Numbered from the stretch's first letter, positions 1 to 9,324 are shown. The stretch is DNA of 35,028 nucleotides from Nitrospirota bacterium (GCA_015233655.1 JADFXI010000017.1:1-35028); one strand, 5' to 3'. Translations and numbers: made by a program. The notes: generated by a model not told the origin, from the sequence alone.

Positions 1-2
1 CC

Positions 3-182
3 GGGATTTGCGGTCATGTGGACCTGATATCTCTGCTGGGAGGAGAGGACAGCCGAGAGTCCTTTATTTCAAATAATTTAAGAAGTAATATATCCGCCAA
101 TTTTTTCATAAGAGAAGACGCTCCATCAGGTCAATCAGATAACTCTGAATGCCGGCCCTTATTACATGTCCGCCGGCCATAA
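3..182 (+). pseudogene. Truncated PfkB/HldE-like sugar kinase fragment (partial at window edge)
   Basis: An open frame enters from the left edge and stops at 182. Residues translated from about 3-125 (CGHVDLISLLGGEDSR, then NFFIREDAP) resemble the central part of PfkB-type heptose/sugar kinases of the HldE N-terminal kind. In that family, a stretch about substrate handling is followed by a conserved run that continues into the kinase core. Here the similarity ends near base 125. The remaining codons are simply the antisense of the neighbouring truncated gene on the minus strand. HldE-like kinases make activated heptose for surface polysaccharide, which fits the region. The assignment rests on remembered family pattern and a short stretch, so it is tentative. 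The gene is broken, or the assembly is misjoined. Confidence 0.4.
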
Positions 183-354
183 GTATTATAGGTTTCTTTT
201 GCGCTTTGGCCTGTGCAATATTGTTTGCGATGTTCTCAAAATCTTTGCCGCCGGTGCCGGCTTTTGGTATCGGTTTAACGACACTCATATCCAGGTCATG
301 GACCCTATCCATTAATGTTTTCATTTTAAGCTTTCGCCTGTCAAATAATTGCAT
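106..354 (-). pseudogene. N-terminal fragment of a deoxyhypusine-synthase-like protein
   Basis: This 82-residue ORF lies directly downstream of galE on the same strand. Its C-terminal half (PIILMAGGHVIRAG, then YLIDLMER) matches the N-terminal part of the 320-residue protein at 20390-21352, which reads PVVLGMGAHPIKVG and LLIDLMQRG. The full-length paralogue continues for over 200 residues after this point. Here the frame hits a stop four codons after the shared LMER. The sequence beyond it does not resume the family in any frame, but reads as a sugar-kinase fragment on the opposite strand. It is therefore a truncated paralogue. It may be translated but should lack the catalytic core. Start choice is uncertain; an internal ATG at codon 11 is an alternative. 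Confidence 0.55.
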
Positions 355-406
355 GTCCTACCAGAGCATAATAGCTTTTGAACTCAGAGCATGAAAGTTG
401 CAAACT

Positions 407-1608
<1,202 letters not shown>

Positions 1609-1624
1609 GTGTCTTCTTCATTGC

Positions 1625-2443
1625 TTATGAAATCCGGCCCTTCAAATTCATTTTATGTTCCATAATGAATGCCAACAGTATACCAAAAAAGAGACTGCAT
1701 ACCGCTGCCAGGGCCATGAGCTTTTTGGGGGACATGGCCGCTGCCGCCACATACGGCTGTCCTACTATAACGGCTCCTTTAAGGTCCCTTAGGGCCCTAT
1801 CTATCATTATTTTGTCATGCTTTAAGTCTGACATGCTTTTATTCACTTCGACAGGATTAATACCAAAAGCGGTGAGACTCCCGTTTTTAAACAATCTCTC
1901 ATAAGTCTTCACCATTTCTGCTGAATTTTGTATAACAACAGAAAGTTCTTCTGATCGTTCAGTTAGCATCTTTTTTTCCTGTTCAACATAATTTTTTATC
2001 AAGTAGCTATTATTCAAATATTCGGCAAACTCCGATGCTATTAAAGGGACATCGTCAGCCCGGCACGCATCTATGAGTAATTGAATTTTATCTGTTGAGC
2101 CGGCCATGGCAACAACCTTTATTGCAGCAGCTAAATGACCAGTTTTTGGCAAGATGTTTTTTAAACTTTCCCGATCGAGCTTTCCAATAATTCCAAACAC
2201 TTCATCTATGTTAAATCCTTTTACTTCTTCTTTCATCGGCAGTTCTTTTAAGCTGCTATCCTTCGTCGGGACTTTTACAATATAAGTCCCTTTATAAACC
2301 TTTGGCATAAGCTGACTGATTATTGCTGTTGAGATTACGGCAATGAGAAAAATACTTATTATGAGTGTCTTTCGCTTTACAATAACCTTCCAGTAATCAT
2401 AAAGGTCTATATAATCAATATTCTTTTCAGTCGGCGATTCCAT
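1625..2443 (-). CDS. Wzz/chain-length-determinant-like inner membrane protein
   Basis: This 272-residue protein has the layout of polysaccharide co-polymerases. A short cytoplasmic N-terminus (DYIDLYDYWKVIVKRK) leads to a first membrane segment at about 28-46. A long, helix-rich periplasmic part of about 185 residues follows. A second membrane segment lies near the C-terminus (about 240-260), preceded by the proline-containing SPKKLMAL. Wzz proteins set the modal length of O-antigen or capsule chains. In an ABC-transporter-dependent locus such a protein may instead couple synthesis to export or to an outer-membrane exporter; no outer-membrane partner is visible here. It lies between wzt (47 nt) and the Trm112-like gene (16 nt). 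Family assignment is good; the exact role is inferred. Confidence 0.8.
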   Translation of the reverse strand: MESPTEKNIDYIDLYDYWKVIVKRKTLIISIFLIAVISTAIISQLMPKVYKGTYIVKVPTKDSSLKELPMKEEVKGFNIDEVFGIIGKLDRESLKNILPKTGHLAAAIKVVAMAGSTDKIQLLIDACRADDVPLIASEFAEYLNNSYLIKNYVEQEKKMLTERSEELSVVIQNSAEMVKTYERLFKNGSLTAFGINPVEVNKSMSDLKHDKIMIDRALRDLKGAVIVGQPYVAAAAMSPKKLMALAAVCSLFFGILLAFIMEHKMNLKGRIS

Positions 2444-2490
2444 TGAGAGGTCCTCCCAAATTATAATTGATTGTTATACCGATACGCCAC

Positions 2491-3228
2491 TCATGCCGCA
2501 TGCTTCCTGTATTCTGATATTACCTTTCCAGGGTCTCCCATATCCATAATGCGTCCGTGGTCGAGCCACAGGACCCTCTCGCAGATTTCCTGAATGACGT
2601 TGAGATTATGGGACACCACTACCGTTGTCACTCCGCTCCTGATGAGGCCCAGCATCGCATGGTTGGATTTCTTCTGAAAGCCCTCATCTCCTACAGCTAG
2701 TATTTCGTCGATAATCAGGAGCTTGGGCTTCGTGTGAATCGCTATCGAGAATGCGAGCCTCAAGTACATACCGGCGGAATAAGTCCTCACCGGTATATCA
2801 ATATATTCTCCTATTTCGGAAAAATCGACGATGGCATCCATCTGGTTATAGATGTCTTCTTTTGTGAGTCCAAGAAGGACCCCGTTCAGGACCAGGTTCT
2901 CCCTGCCCGTCATATCAGGATGAAACCCGGACCCCATTTCCATCAGAGGGGTCACCCTTTCATTTATCTTCACTCTGCCTTTAGTCGGATAAACAGTCCC
3001 TATCATGAGAGACAGCATAGAACTCTTGCCTGCCCCGTTCCTGCCGATGATGCCGACGCATTCGCCTTTGCCTATATTCAGGTTTATGTCCTGTAAAGCC
3101 ACAAAACGCCTGTTGCCGCCCTTGCCGCGTTTGTAGATGTTTACCATGAATTCCATGATTCCCGGCGAGTCGCGCCAGGAAGGATACTCTTTCCATACGT
3201 GTTCCATCTGTATCGATGACTCGTTCAT
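2491..3228 (-). CDS. Polysaccharide ABC exporter ATPase (Wzt/KpsT type), first copy
   Basis: This is the nucleotide-binding subunit of an ABC-2 exporter for lipid-linked polysaccharide. Walker A is GRNGAGKS (62-69), the signature is YSAGM (150-154), Walker B is LLIIDE (170-175) and the switch histidine is His207. The family string MGSGFHPDMTGREN lies between Walker A and the signature. At 245 residues it consists of the ATPase domain only. It lacks the C-terminal carbohydrate-binding domain that some Wzt proteins use to recognise a capped chain end. The start overlaps the stop of the permease gene by 4 nt (ATGA), as expected for subunits made together. A second, separate Wzm/Wzt pair occurs at 10424-11931. 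Confidence 0.92.
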   Translation of the reverse strand: MNESSIQMEHVWKEYPSWRDSPGIMEFMVNIYKRGKGGNRRFVALQDINLNIGKGECVGIIGRNGAGKSSMLSLMIGTVYPTKGRVKINERVTPLMEMGSGFHPDMTGRENLVLNGVLLGLTKEDIYNQMDAIVDFSEIGEYIDIPVRTYSAGMYLRLAFSIAIHTKPKLLIIDEILAVGDEGFQKKSNHAMLGLIRSGVTTVVVSHNLNVIQEICERVLWLDHGRIMDMGDPGKVISEYRKHAA

Positions 3229-4001
3229 AATACTTCGTCAATGCGTCTGCCGAGTCTCTGGAAAACAACTGTTCCCAGTGATAAGACCACGAGCGAAACC
3301 AGAAATGACAACCCCACCCAATCCCAGCGCAATGTATTGGACATAAACATCCCGCGCCAGGAAGACATTATTACCGTCAGAGGGTTTAAAACCAGGAACC
3401 ACGAATGGTATTGCTCGGGTATTTTCTCGATAGGATAGAGGATAGGCGTAAGCCAAAAAAGTACATTCATGAGGAACGCCACGATAAAGTAAAAATCTCT
3501 GAAGTACACGTTGATGGAAGAAACTATTAGGCAAAGACCCATGGTCATAATGAACTGGATCACTATCAGGACCGGTATACCCAGGACCCAGATCAAACCT
3601 ATGCGGCTCCCATAGTGATACGTAAGGACAGCGACAATCGGGACTGAACACAAGAAAAGAATGCATTGCGAGACTATGGTCGATATGAGAAGAAAATGCC
3701 TCGGAAAGGGGACCTTCTTGATAAGGCTCTTGTTTTCTATCAGTATATTGTTCGACAGGCTGATGGAGTTCGAAAACCATGTCCAGGGGAACAGCACCGA
3801 CAAGAGAAAGAGAATAAAATTCGGCGCAGTCTGACGAATGAAAACAGTAAACGCGGTATAGTAGAGGACCGCAAGCAGCAGCGGATTCAGCAATGACCAC
3901 AGGATACCGAGCGCAGTGCGCTTATAATGTAGTGTAACGTCCTTCCTGACAAGAAGGGCCAGGAGGTCCACGTTTCTTCTGAATTCATAGTCAAAAGCCA
4001 T
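3225..4001 (-). CDS. Polysaccharide ABC exporter permease (Wzm/RfbA, ABC-2 type), first copy
   Basis: A 258-residue integral membrane protein with about six hydrophobic segments. It has the family features of ABC-2 polysaccharide permeases: the opening KDVTLHYKRTALGILWSLLNP, the FPWTWFSNSI region, the SSINVYFRDF segment and the LTPILYPIEKIPEQ loop before NPLTVIM. It forms the transmembrane channel that moves undecaprenyl-linked glycan to the periplasm, powered by the ATPase encoded immediately after it (4-nt overlap). It is the first gene of the wzm-wzt-wzz-trm112-galE run. About 175 nt separate it from the regulator gene upstream. That gap contains a TATAATG-type sequence near 4032 but no clear -35, so no promoter is assigned. 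Confidence 0.92.
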   Translation of the reverse strand: MAFDYEFRRNVDLLALLVRKDVTLHYKRTALGILWSLLNPLLLAVLYYTAFTVFIRQTAPNFILFLLSVLFPWTWFSNSISLSNNILIENKSLIKKVPFPRHFLLISTIVSQCILFLCSVPIVAVLTYHYGSRIGLIWVLGIPVLIVIQFIMTMGLCLIVSSINVYFRDFYFIVAFLMNVLFWLTPILYPIEKIPEQYHSWFLVLNPLTVIMSSWRGMFMSNTLRWDWVGLSFLVSLVVLSLGTVVFQRLGRRIDEVL

Positions 4002-4176
4002 TAGGTTATAGAGTGAGGGTTGGTTTAAACATTATAATGAAAGCAGCAGGTGATTTTTCGCACGCTACCGCCATTCAGGTCTTTTAACGGCCTGTCCGTG
4101 CAAGTTATATTTTGCCCGTAACATCATTCTGGGCGCTCTAATGCCTGCCGGCAACGAACCTGACCCGGCAGATACT

Positions 4177-4776
4177 TCAAACGGGAAAGATAACTTTTAT
4201 GTCTTCCTTCCGCACATTGCTGCTTATAAGCTCTTTATATATCTTTTCTCTCTTGAGATAAGAGGCAACGACTATACATTCATAATCCATGGACATGATA
4301 TCGCTGATGGGCCTTATGTCCCTGCCGAAAAATTTCTTCCCGGCCATTTCTTCATCCACAATGTCAGCCAGCCTGATGTCGGTTTCCTGGAGAGTAAGAT
4401 AAGCAATCTCGGCCACTTCATCAGACCCTGCAAATACAATTTCTTTTGTGTCGCCGAGTTCATTGAAAAGCTTCTTGAAGCTGCTCCTCGCTTCCCGATA
4501 TATCCTCGTATAGTCCTGCAAAAGATCGTATGCGAGGCGGGTCTTTTCGGTAAACCCCTTTGGGGTAAGATAGTATGCGTACCGCCTCCGGGGGATTGCC
4601 TTGACTGTGATAAACCCCTTAGATAACAGGTTCTTTATATAAGAGTTTACAAGACCCAACGCGATGCCGAGACTGCTGCTTAGGTCCCTCTGTGTCAGGG
4701 AGTCATTGGCGGAGAGTTCGGTGAGTATCTGCAGCGAACTGCGCTTCTCCGAATCGGGGATGTGAATATTGTTCAT
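4177..4776 (-). CDS. Winged-helix (MarR-like) regulator of the polysaccharide locus
   Basis: A 199-residue protein with two parts. Residues about 10-75 form a winged helix-turn-helix: SLTQRDLSSSLGIALGLVNSYIKNLL as the HTH, then a wing with PRRRYAYYLTPKG. This resembles the EPS-associated MarR-type regulators found in exopolysaccharide clusters. Residues about 100-199 (VFAGSDEVAEIAYLTLQE, then DIIVASY-like strands ending VIFPV) look like a Rossmann-like sensor half. Such a domain could bind a sugar nucleotide or similar ligand; that is inference. The start codon lies inside a perfect 10-bp-arm palindrome (4767-4789), suggesting autoregulation. It is divergent from the glycosyltransferase gene at 4895 and upstream of the exporter operon, so is well placed to control both. 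Confidence 0.8.
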   Translation of the reverse strand: MNNIHIPDSEKRSSLQILTELSANDSLTQRDLSSSLGIALGLVNSYIKNLLSKGFITVKAIPRRRYAYYLTPKGFTEKTRLAYDLLQDYTRIYREARSSFKKLFNELGDTKEIVFAGSDEVAEIAYLTLQETDIRLADIVDEEMAGKKFFGRDIRPISDIMSMDYECIVVASYLKREKIYKELISSNVRKEDIKVIFPV

Positions 4777-4789
4777 CTTATGAACAATA
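4767..4789. promoter_or_regulatory. Perfect palindrome over the regulator start codon (candidate operator)
   Basis: Arms tattgttcat (4767-4776) and atgaacaata (4780-4789) are perfect inverse complements with a 3-nt spacer. The left arm ends with the complement of the regulator's ATG (4774-4776). As DNA it has the size and symmetry of a dimeric winged-helix operator. As RNA it could fold into a hairpin that hides the start codon. It lies in the divergent gap between the regulator and the first glycosyltransferase. Confidence 0.55.
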
Positions 4790-4894
4790 ACATAAGGAAT
4801 TCCATAAATTCAAGATTTTTCGCCTCGGCTGGGGCAAATGGAAGTGCTATAATGGTATAACAAAATGATGCGATCTCTTAGGGATTTGACATAG

Positions 4895-5917
4895 ATGCCA
4901 TCTCCGGTTATATCGGTTATAATAGCTAACCTGAACGGTGAAAGGTATCTGCGCGACTGTCTGGAGTCATTGGCCTCGCAGAGCTTCAAGGATTTCGAGG
5001 TCATCGTGGTTGATAACGGATCGACGGACGGCTCGCTCGATCTCTTGAAGAAAGATTTCCATTGGGTGAGGGTCATCAGTCTGGCAGATAACACAGGTTT
5101 TGCAAAGGGGAACAATATTGGCTTTGCGGCTTCTACTGCCAAGTATATGGCTACGTTGAATAACGATACCCTGGCAGACAGCGGCTGGCTCAAGGCCTTG
5201 TACGAGGCTGCTGAATCTGACCACTCGGTGGGCATGGTGGCATCGAAAATCCTCCTCGGAAGAGAGGGAAAAGAGTTGGATTCTGCCGGGATGCTGCTCT
5301 ACCCTGATGGAATGTCGAGGCAGCGGGGAAGGGGCGAAGAAGACAGCGGCCAGTTTGACGGAATCAAAGAGGTGCTTTTCCCGAGCGCGTGCGCGGCCCT
5401 TTACAGAAGCGATATGCTGAAAGATATAGGTGGTTTCGACGAAGATTTTTTCTCTTATTGCGAGGACGCAGACCTTGGGTTGAGGGCCAGATTGGCGGGT
5501 TGGAAGGCTGTTTTAGCTCCTCAGGCAAAGGTCAGGCATTTGTATTCTCAGACCGGCGGACCATATTCAGGGTTCAAGGCATATCATATCGAAAGGAACC
5601 GCTTCTGGGTGCTTATTAAGAATCTGCCGCTGTCCTTTATAATTTTGTCCCCGGTTTATACCTTATGGCGTTACATTGTGCAGGTGTACGGCCTCTTGTC
5701 CGGAAGAGGCAGCGTGGCAAGGTTTGCCGAAGGCAGCGGCGGCCTTAAGCTTCTCAGGGTTGCGCTCAGGGCGTGGGGCAGCGCCTTTGCAGGCATTCCT
5801 ACTATGCTAAATAAAAGAAACAAAATTTGGAGTTCAAAGCATCTGCCTGTTAAAGACTATAAAGACCTTTTGAATATGAATACTATAACAGCTGCCGAAC
5901 TCATCCTGAGGGACTGA
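4895..5917 (+). CDS. Family 2 glycosyltransferase
   Basis: A 340-residue GT-A type glycosyltransferase. The N-terminus has VISVIIANLNGERYLRDCL and VIVVDNGSTDGS, the nucleotide-sugar binding pattern of GT2 enzymes. NNDT near residue 90 is the DxD-equivalent position. CEDADLGLRARLAGWK at about 190-205 is the ED/acceptor region. A C-terminal hydrophobic stretch (LPLSFIILSPVYTLWRYIVQVYG) suggests membrane association. It resembles rhamnosyltransferase-like GT2 proteins of O-antigen loci, but donor and acceptor cannot be read. The start ATG has only a weak upstream Shine-Dalgarno sequence. The next glycosyltransferase starts on the base right after this gene's stop codon, so the two are coupled. 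Confidence 0.9.
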   Translation: MPSPVISVIIANLNGERYLRDCLESLASQSFKDFEVIVVDNGSTDGSLDLLKKDFHWVRVISLADNTGFAKGNNIGFAASTAKYMATLNNDTLADSGWLKALYEAAESDHSVGMVASKILLGREGKELDSAGMLLYPDGMSRQRGRGEEDSGQFDGIKEVLFPSACAALYRSDMLKDIGGFDEDFFSYCEDADLGLRARLAGWKAVLAPQAKVRHLYSQTGGPYSGFKAYHIERNRFWVLIKNLPLSFIILSPVYTLWRYIVQVYGLLSGRGSVARFAEGSGGLKLLRVALRAWGSAFAGIPTMLNKRNKIWSSKHLPVKDYKDLLNMNTITAAELILRD

Positions 5918-6613
5918 TTGAAGATACTTGTTGTAGTGCCTGCCTATAATGAAGAGGGATGCATAAGGGGCGTCATTGAAGACATCAGAGAACATTTCCC
6001 GGATGGAGATATCATAGTCATCAACGACGGCTCACAGGACAACACTTCGGCCATAGCCGGCAGTCTCGGTACCAGGGTCGCTGACCTGCCGTACAATCTC
6101 GGGATTGGCGGGGCCATGCAGGCCGGGTTTCTCTATGCCCTTCAGGAAGGATATGATGCCGTAATACAGTTCGACGGAGACGGGCAACACCATGCAGACC
6201 AGATTGGAAAGATATTGGCACCATGGCGCTCTCAGGAAGCCGACCTCGTCGTAGGCTCAAGGTTCCTGTCCGATAGCGGATTCACCTCATCCGTGCAGAG
6301 AAAGATAGGTGCTAAAATACTCTCATTTGTTGTTTCCTCATTGACTGGGCAAAGGATAACAGACACCACATCAGGCTTCAGGGTTTACGGCAGAACGACT
6401 CTCGAATTCTTCTGTTCCGTCTATCCTGAAGACTACCCTGAGGTCGAGGCCCTTATCCTGGCCCATAAAAAGGGGCTGAAGATTGTTGAGGTGGCGTCCG
6501 AAATAGGGCCGCGCACCGGAGGCAGATCGTCGATAACGAGTTCGAGGGCTTTCTACTATATGATCAAAGTGCTTCTCGCAATATTTGTTGATTTAATGAA
6601 AAAAATCGATTAG
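5918..6613 (+). CDS. Family 2 glycosyltransferase, dolichol-phosphate-mannose-synthase-like
   Basis: A 231-residue GT2 enzyme of the DPM1/polyprenyl-phosphate glycosyltransferase type. The opening is KILVVVPAYNEEGCIRGVI. VINDGSQDNT follows, and then QFDGDGQHH, which carries the DxD metal site. TSGFRVYGR and a C-terminal hydrophobic segment follow. Such enzymes load a sugar on undecaprenyl phosphate for later transfer by membrane GT-C enzymes, and a GT-C/TMTC-like protein is encoded two genes downstream. The start is TTG immediately after the previous TGA, with GAGGG about 6 nt upstream as the ribosome binding site. DUF2304 proteins commonly follow this type of glycosyltransferase, as they do here. 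Confidence 0.9.
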   Translation: MKILVVVPAYNEEGCIRGVIEDIREHFPDGDIIVINDGSQDNTSAIAGSLGTRVADLPYNLGIGGAMQAGFLYALQEGYDAVIQFDGDGQHHADQIGKILAPWRSQEADLVVGSRFLSDSGFTSSVQRKIGAKILSFVVSSLTGQRITDTTSGFRVYGRTTLEFFCSVYPEDYPEVEALILAHKKGLKIVEVASEIGPRTGGRSSITSSRAFYYMIKVLLAIFVDLMKKID

Positions 6614-6626
6614 GATAAAAACCGTC

Positions 6627-7016
6627 ATGGACATTGTTCAGCTCATATCACTAACAGTCAGTATCACAATCTTCGTAGTTGTAATTGAACTAATAAGACG
6701 GAGCCACCTTAAAGAACGGTACGGCCTGATATGGCTGGCCGCCTCTATCGTGCTGATAATCTTTTCTCTAACACGTAGCCTGCTGCATTATATAGCAAGG
6801 GTGATCGGCATTTATTACCCGCCTGCTTTTCTGTTCCTGCTCGCAATCGCCTTCCTGCTAGTCCTGCTCCTTCATTTCTCGACAGTAATTTCTATGTTGA
6901 GCGAAAAAAACAACCGGATCGCTCAGGAGATGGGGATACTGAAAACAAGGCTTAATGACCTCGAAAACAAAATGGCGTCGGGAAGCAGTGCCACATCCGG
7001 CGAGGCAAAAAGATAA
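6627..7016 (+). CDS. DUF2304 membrane protein
   Basis: A 129-residue protein with three hydrophobic segments (about 3-21, 34-52 and 67-92) and a charged coiled-coil-like tail (EKNNRIAQEMGILKTRLNDLENKM). The pattern RRSHLKERYGLIWL after the first segment is typical of DUF2304. These small proteins travel with DPM1-like glycosyltransferases and are thought to assist them in the membrane. The biochemical role is not established. It follows the glycosyltransferase by 13 nt, with AGGA upstream of its ATG, and ends 4 nt before the likely GTG start of the next gene. Confidence 0.85.
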   Translation: MDIVQLISLTVSITIFVVVIELIRRSHLKERYGLIWLAASIVLIIFSLTRSLLHYIARVIGIYYPPAFLFLLAIAFLLVLLLHFSTVISMLSEKNNRIAQEMGILKTRLNDLENKMASGSSATSGEAKR

Positions 7017-7020
7017 CAGC

Positions 7021-8937
7021 GTGATTGGTGCCGCAATTCGCGCAATTGCATCGGGAACGAAGTATCGGCTGCTTCTAATTGCGGTGGTCGGGCTTATAAG
7101 CTATTCCAATACGTTCCATGTGCCTTTCCAGTTTGACGACTATTCAAATGTGGCAGACAATCCGATTATAAGAAACGTTAGGGAATTTTTCTCTAGCTCA
7201 CACGCCTTTGTCTATTCTCCCTTAAAGGATTATGACTACAACCCCAGAAGGGCCATAGGTTATCTCACATTTGCAATTAACTACCATTTCGGAGGACTCA
7301 ACGTAACCGGATATCACATAGTCAATATAGCAATTCATATAATCAATTCCATTCTGGTATATTTCATCGTGGTCCTCACATTCAGGACTCCCTTCTTGAT
7401 AGAAGACTCGAAAGGCGAAGAAGCGGCTTCACGTTCTTCCCTGATTGCACTGTTTTCGGCCCTTATCTTTGTGGCACATCCGGTGCAGACCCAGGCCGTG
7501 ACATTCATAGTCCAGAGGCTGGCCTCCCTTGCCACTATGTTTTATCTCCTTTCGGTCACTGCGTATATAAAAGCAAGATTGATGGCCGAGGACAAAGCGC
7601 AAGGGGGCCGGAACATATTGTTCTACGCAATCTCTGTTCTTTCAGCGATGCTTGCGATGAAAACAAAGGAAATCGCATTCACCCTGCCGTTCATGGTAAT
7701 CATTTATGAGTTTGCCTTTTTCAAGTCCGGCATGAAGAAGAGACTTCTGTTCATAGTGCCCATCTTGCTTACGCTGCTTATAATTCCCATGAGTGTCCTC
7801 GGCACGAACGGCCCTCTCAGCGATACCATATCCGATGTTAGTGACAAACTGAGTGTTCAGGCGCATCTTTCCCGCTGGGATTACCTCATGACTGAGATGC
7901 GGGTCATCACCACATACATAAGGCTGATATTCCTGCCGGTAAACCAAAACCTCGATTATAACTACCCGATATACCACTCGTTGTTTCAGTTGCCTGTATT
8001 GCTTTCAGCTTTTTTCATAGCCTCGCTCATTGCCCTGGGGGGCTTTCTTGTTGCAGGCAAAGTGCCAAGGGCCTTCAGATTGGCCGGTTTCGGCATACTG
8101 TGGTTCTTTATAACGCTTTCTGTTGAATCGAGCATTATCCCCATAGCTGACGTAATTTACGAGCACCGGCTTTATTTGCCAGCAGCCGGGGCGTTTATTG
8201 CCATTACAACATCTGCGTTTGTCGTGGCTGAAAAATTATCGGCAAGATGGAATGTGTTTGAAAGGGTCATTGTAATGGCCTTCTCTCTGGTTATTGTTGT
8301 CCTGTCAGGTGCTGCTTACGCAAGGAACATAGTATGGCAGGATGAGGTGAGCCTGTGGGAGGACGTGCTGCGCAAAAGCCCTGGAAATGCAAGGGCACAT
8401 TACAATCTCGGCCTCTTCTATCAACGCCGGAATATGCCCGATAAGGCCATGGAAGAGTGGCTGACTGCTGTAAAGATCGCTCCAAACAATGCCGCGGCGC
8501 ATAACAATCTCGGCTGGTACTATCAGACCCAGAACATGCCAGGCAAGGCTTTGGAAGAATTTCTGACTGTTCTTAAGATGAAACCTGATTACCCTGAAGC
8601 GCATAATAATGCAGGCGTACTCTATGAATCTCTGAACAAGCCCGACAAAGCCATAGAGCAGTATATGATCGCTATAAAGCTGAAGCCTGATTACGCTGAT
8701 GCGTATAACAATCTCGGCTGCTTCTATCTTGCGCGCAATATGCGTGACAAGGCCATAGAGCAGTACATGATCGCCGTTAAGTTGAAGCCTGATTATGCAA
8801 ACCCGCATTATAACCTTGGATTTATCTACTACAAGATGGGACAAATGGAAAAGTCGCGTCAGGAATTAGCGGCTGCATTAAAGTTGAATCCGTATGACGA
8901 AAAAACCAGGCAGTTGCTGAAAGCGGTATCGCAATAA
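7021..8937 (+). CDS. TMTC-like multi-pass membrane protein with C-terminal TPR array
   Basis: This large inner-membrane protein has about ten hydrophobic segments. The first loop holds FDDYSNVADNPII, an acidic motif that resembles the first luminal loop of GT-C glycosyltransferases. Later comes HPVQTQAVTFIVQRLASLA, a hallmark of TMTC-like proteins. About five 34-residue tetratricopeptide units fill the C-terminus (8391-8916). TMTC relatives are O-mannosyltransferases in animals; the bacterial ones are uncharacterised. Use of a polyprenyl-linked sugar made by the upstream DPM1-like enzyme is inference. The preferred start is GTG at 7021, 4 nt after the DUF2304 stop. An ATG at 6955 would give 660 residues but overlaps DUF2304 by 62 nt. 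Neither has a strong ribosome binding site. Confidence 0.8.
   Translation: MIGAAIRAIASGTKYRLLLIAVVGLISYSNTFHVPFQFDDYSNVADNPIIRNVREFFSSSHAFVYSPLKDYDYNPRRAIGYLTFAINYHFGGLNVTGYHIVNIAIHIINSILVYFIVVLTFRTPFLIEDSKGEEAASRSSLIALFSALIFVAHPVQTQAVTFIVQRLASLATMFYLLSVTAYIKARLMAEDKAQGGRNILFYAISVLSAMLAMKTKEIAFTLPFMVIIYEFAFFKSGMKKRLLFIVPILLTLLIIPMSVLGTNGPLSDTISDVSDKLSVQAHLSRWDYLMTEMRVITTYIRLIFLPVNQNLDYNYPIYHSLFQLPVLLSAFFIASLIALGGFLVAGKVPRAFRLAGFGILWFFITLSVESSIIPIADVIYEHRLYLPAAGAFIAITTSAFVVAEKLSARWNVFERVIVMAFSLVIVVLSGAAYARNIVWQDEVSLWEDVLRKSPGNARAHYNLGLFYQRRNMPDKAMEEWLTAVKIAPNNAAAHNNLGWYYQTQNMPGKALEEFLTVLKMKPDYPEAHNNAGVLYESLNKPDKAIEQYMIAIKLKPDYADAYNNLGCFYLARNMRDKAIEQYMIAVKLKPDYANPHYNLGFIYYKMGQMEKSRQELAAALKLNPYDEKTRQLLKAVSQ
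8391..8916 (+). repeat. Tandem 102-bp TPR-coding repeat units
   Basis: Five consecutive 34-codon units encode AHYNLGxxY...KAxEExxxAxKLxPxxA helices. Units 4 and 5 share long stretches at DNA level (for example gccatagagcagta), indicating recent duplication within the gene. Confidence 0.8.
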
Positions 8938-8964
8938 GGGCTGCGATTGGGGAATTGCCGTTTG

Positions 8965-9321
8965 CTACCTTGCAACCATCCATACGCCCAGAATAATGAC
9001 CATTACACCTGCCGCCTGAACAACGCTGAATGATTCCTTCAGAAAAAAAACAGAACTCAGAATGACAATGATATATCCTAAACTGGTCATTATAGGATAC
9101 GCTATGCTCAAGTTGATCTTCGAAAGGGCGTAGCTATACGCAAACAAGGCCAGGGCAAAGCTCATGCACCCTGCCCACAGCACATAATTCGACAACATCT
9201 TTGCCAATATGTCGGCGAGTCCGAGCCCTTGCAGCCCGCCTGTTTTGTTCATGCCGATCTTGATTAGAATATTTGCCGTGGCATTAAGAAGGATTGCAAC
9301 AATAAGACTTAATATGACCAT
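8965..9321 (-). CDS. Small EamA/SMR-type membrane transporter
   Basis: A 118-residue protein with four hydrophobic segments, the size and layout of small multidrug resistance or half-EamA proteins. Residues AYPIMTSLGYIIVILSSVFFLKE match the conserved SxxYPxxxxLGxxxxxxxSxxFLxE segment of this group, as in the ArnE/ArnF undecaprenyl-phosphate-sugar flippase subunits. In a polysaccharide operon a lipid-linked sugar flippase is a reasonable guess, but classical drug efflux cannot be excluded. It starts 3 nt after the DUF362 stop, with GAGGA upstream, and is the last gene of the second exporter operon. It converges on the TPR gene across 27 nt. Confidence 0.75.
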   Translation of the reverse strand: MVILSLIVAILLNATANILIKIGMNKTGGLQGLGLADILAKMLSNYVLWAGCMSFALALFAYSYALSKINLSIAYPIMTSLGYIIVILSSVFFLKESFSVVQAAGVMVIILGVWMVAR

Positions 9322-9324
9322 TCG

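Noticed and set aside
4848-4854. TATAAT-like hexamer before the first glycosyltransferase
   Set aside because: No acceptable -35 at the right distance, so not listed as a promoter.
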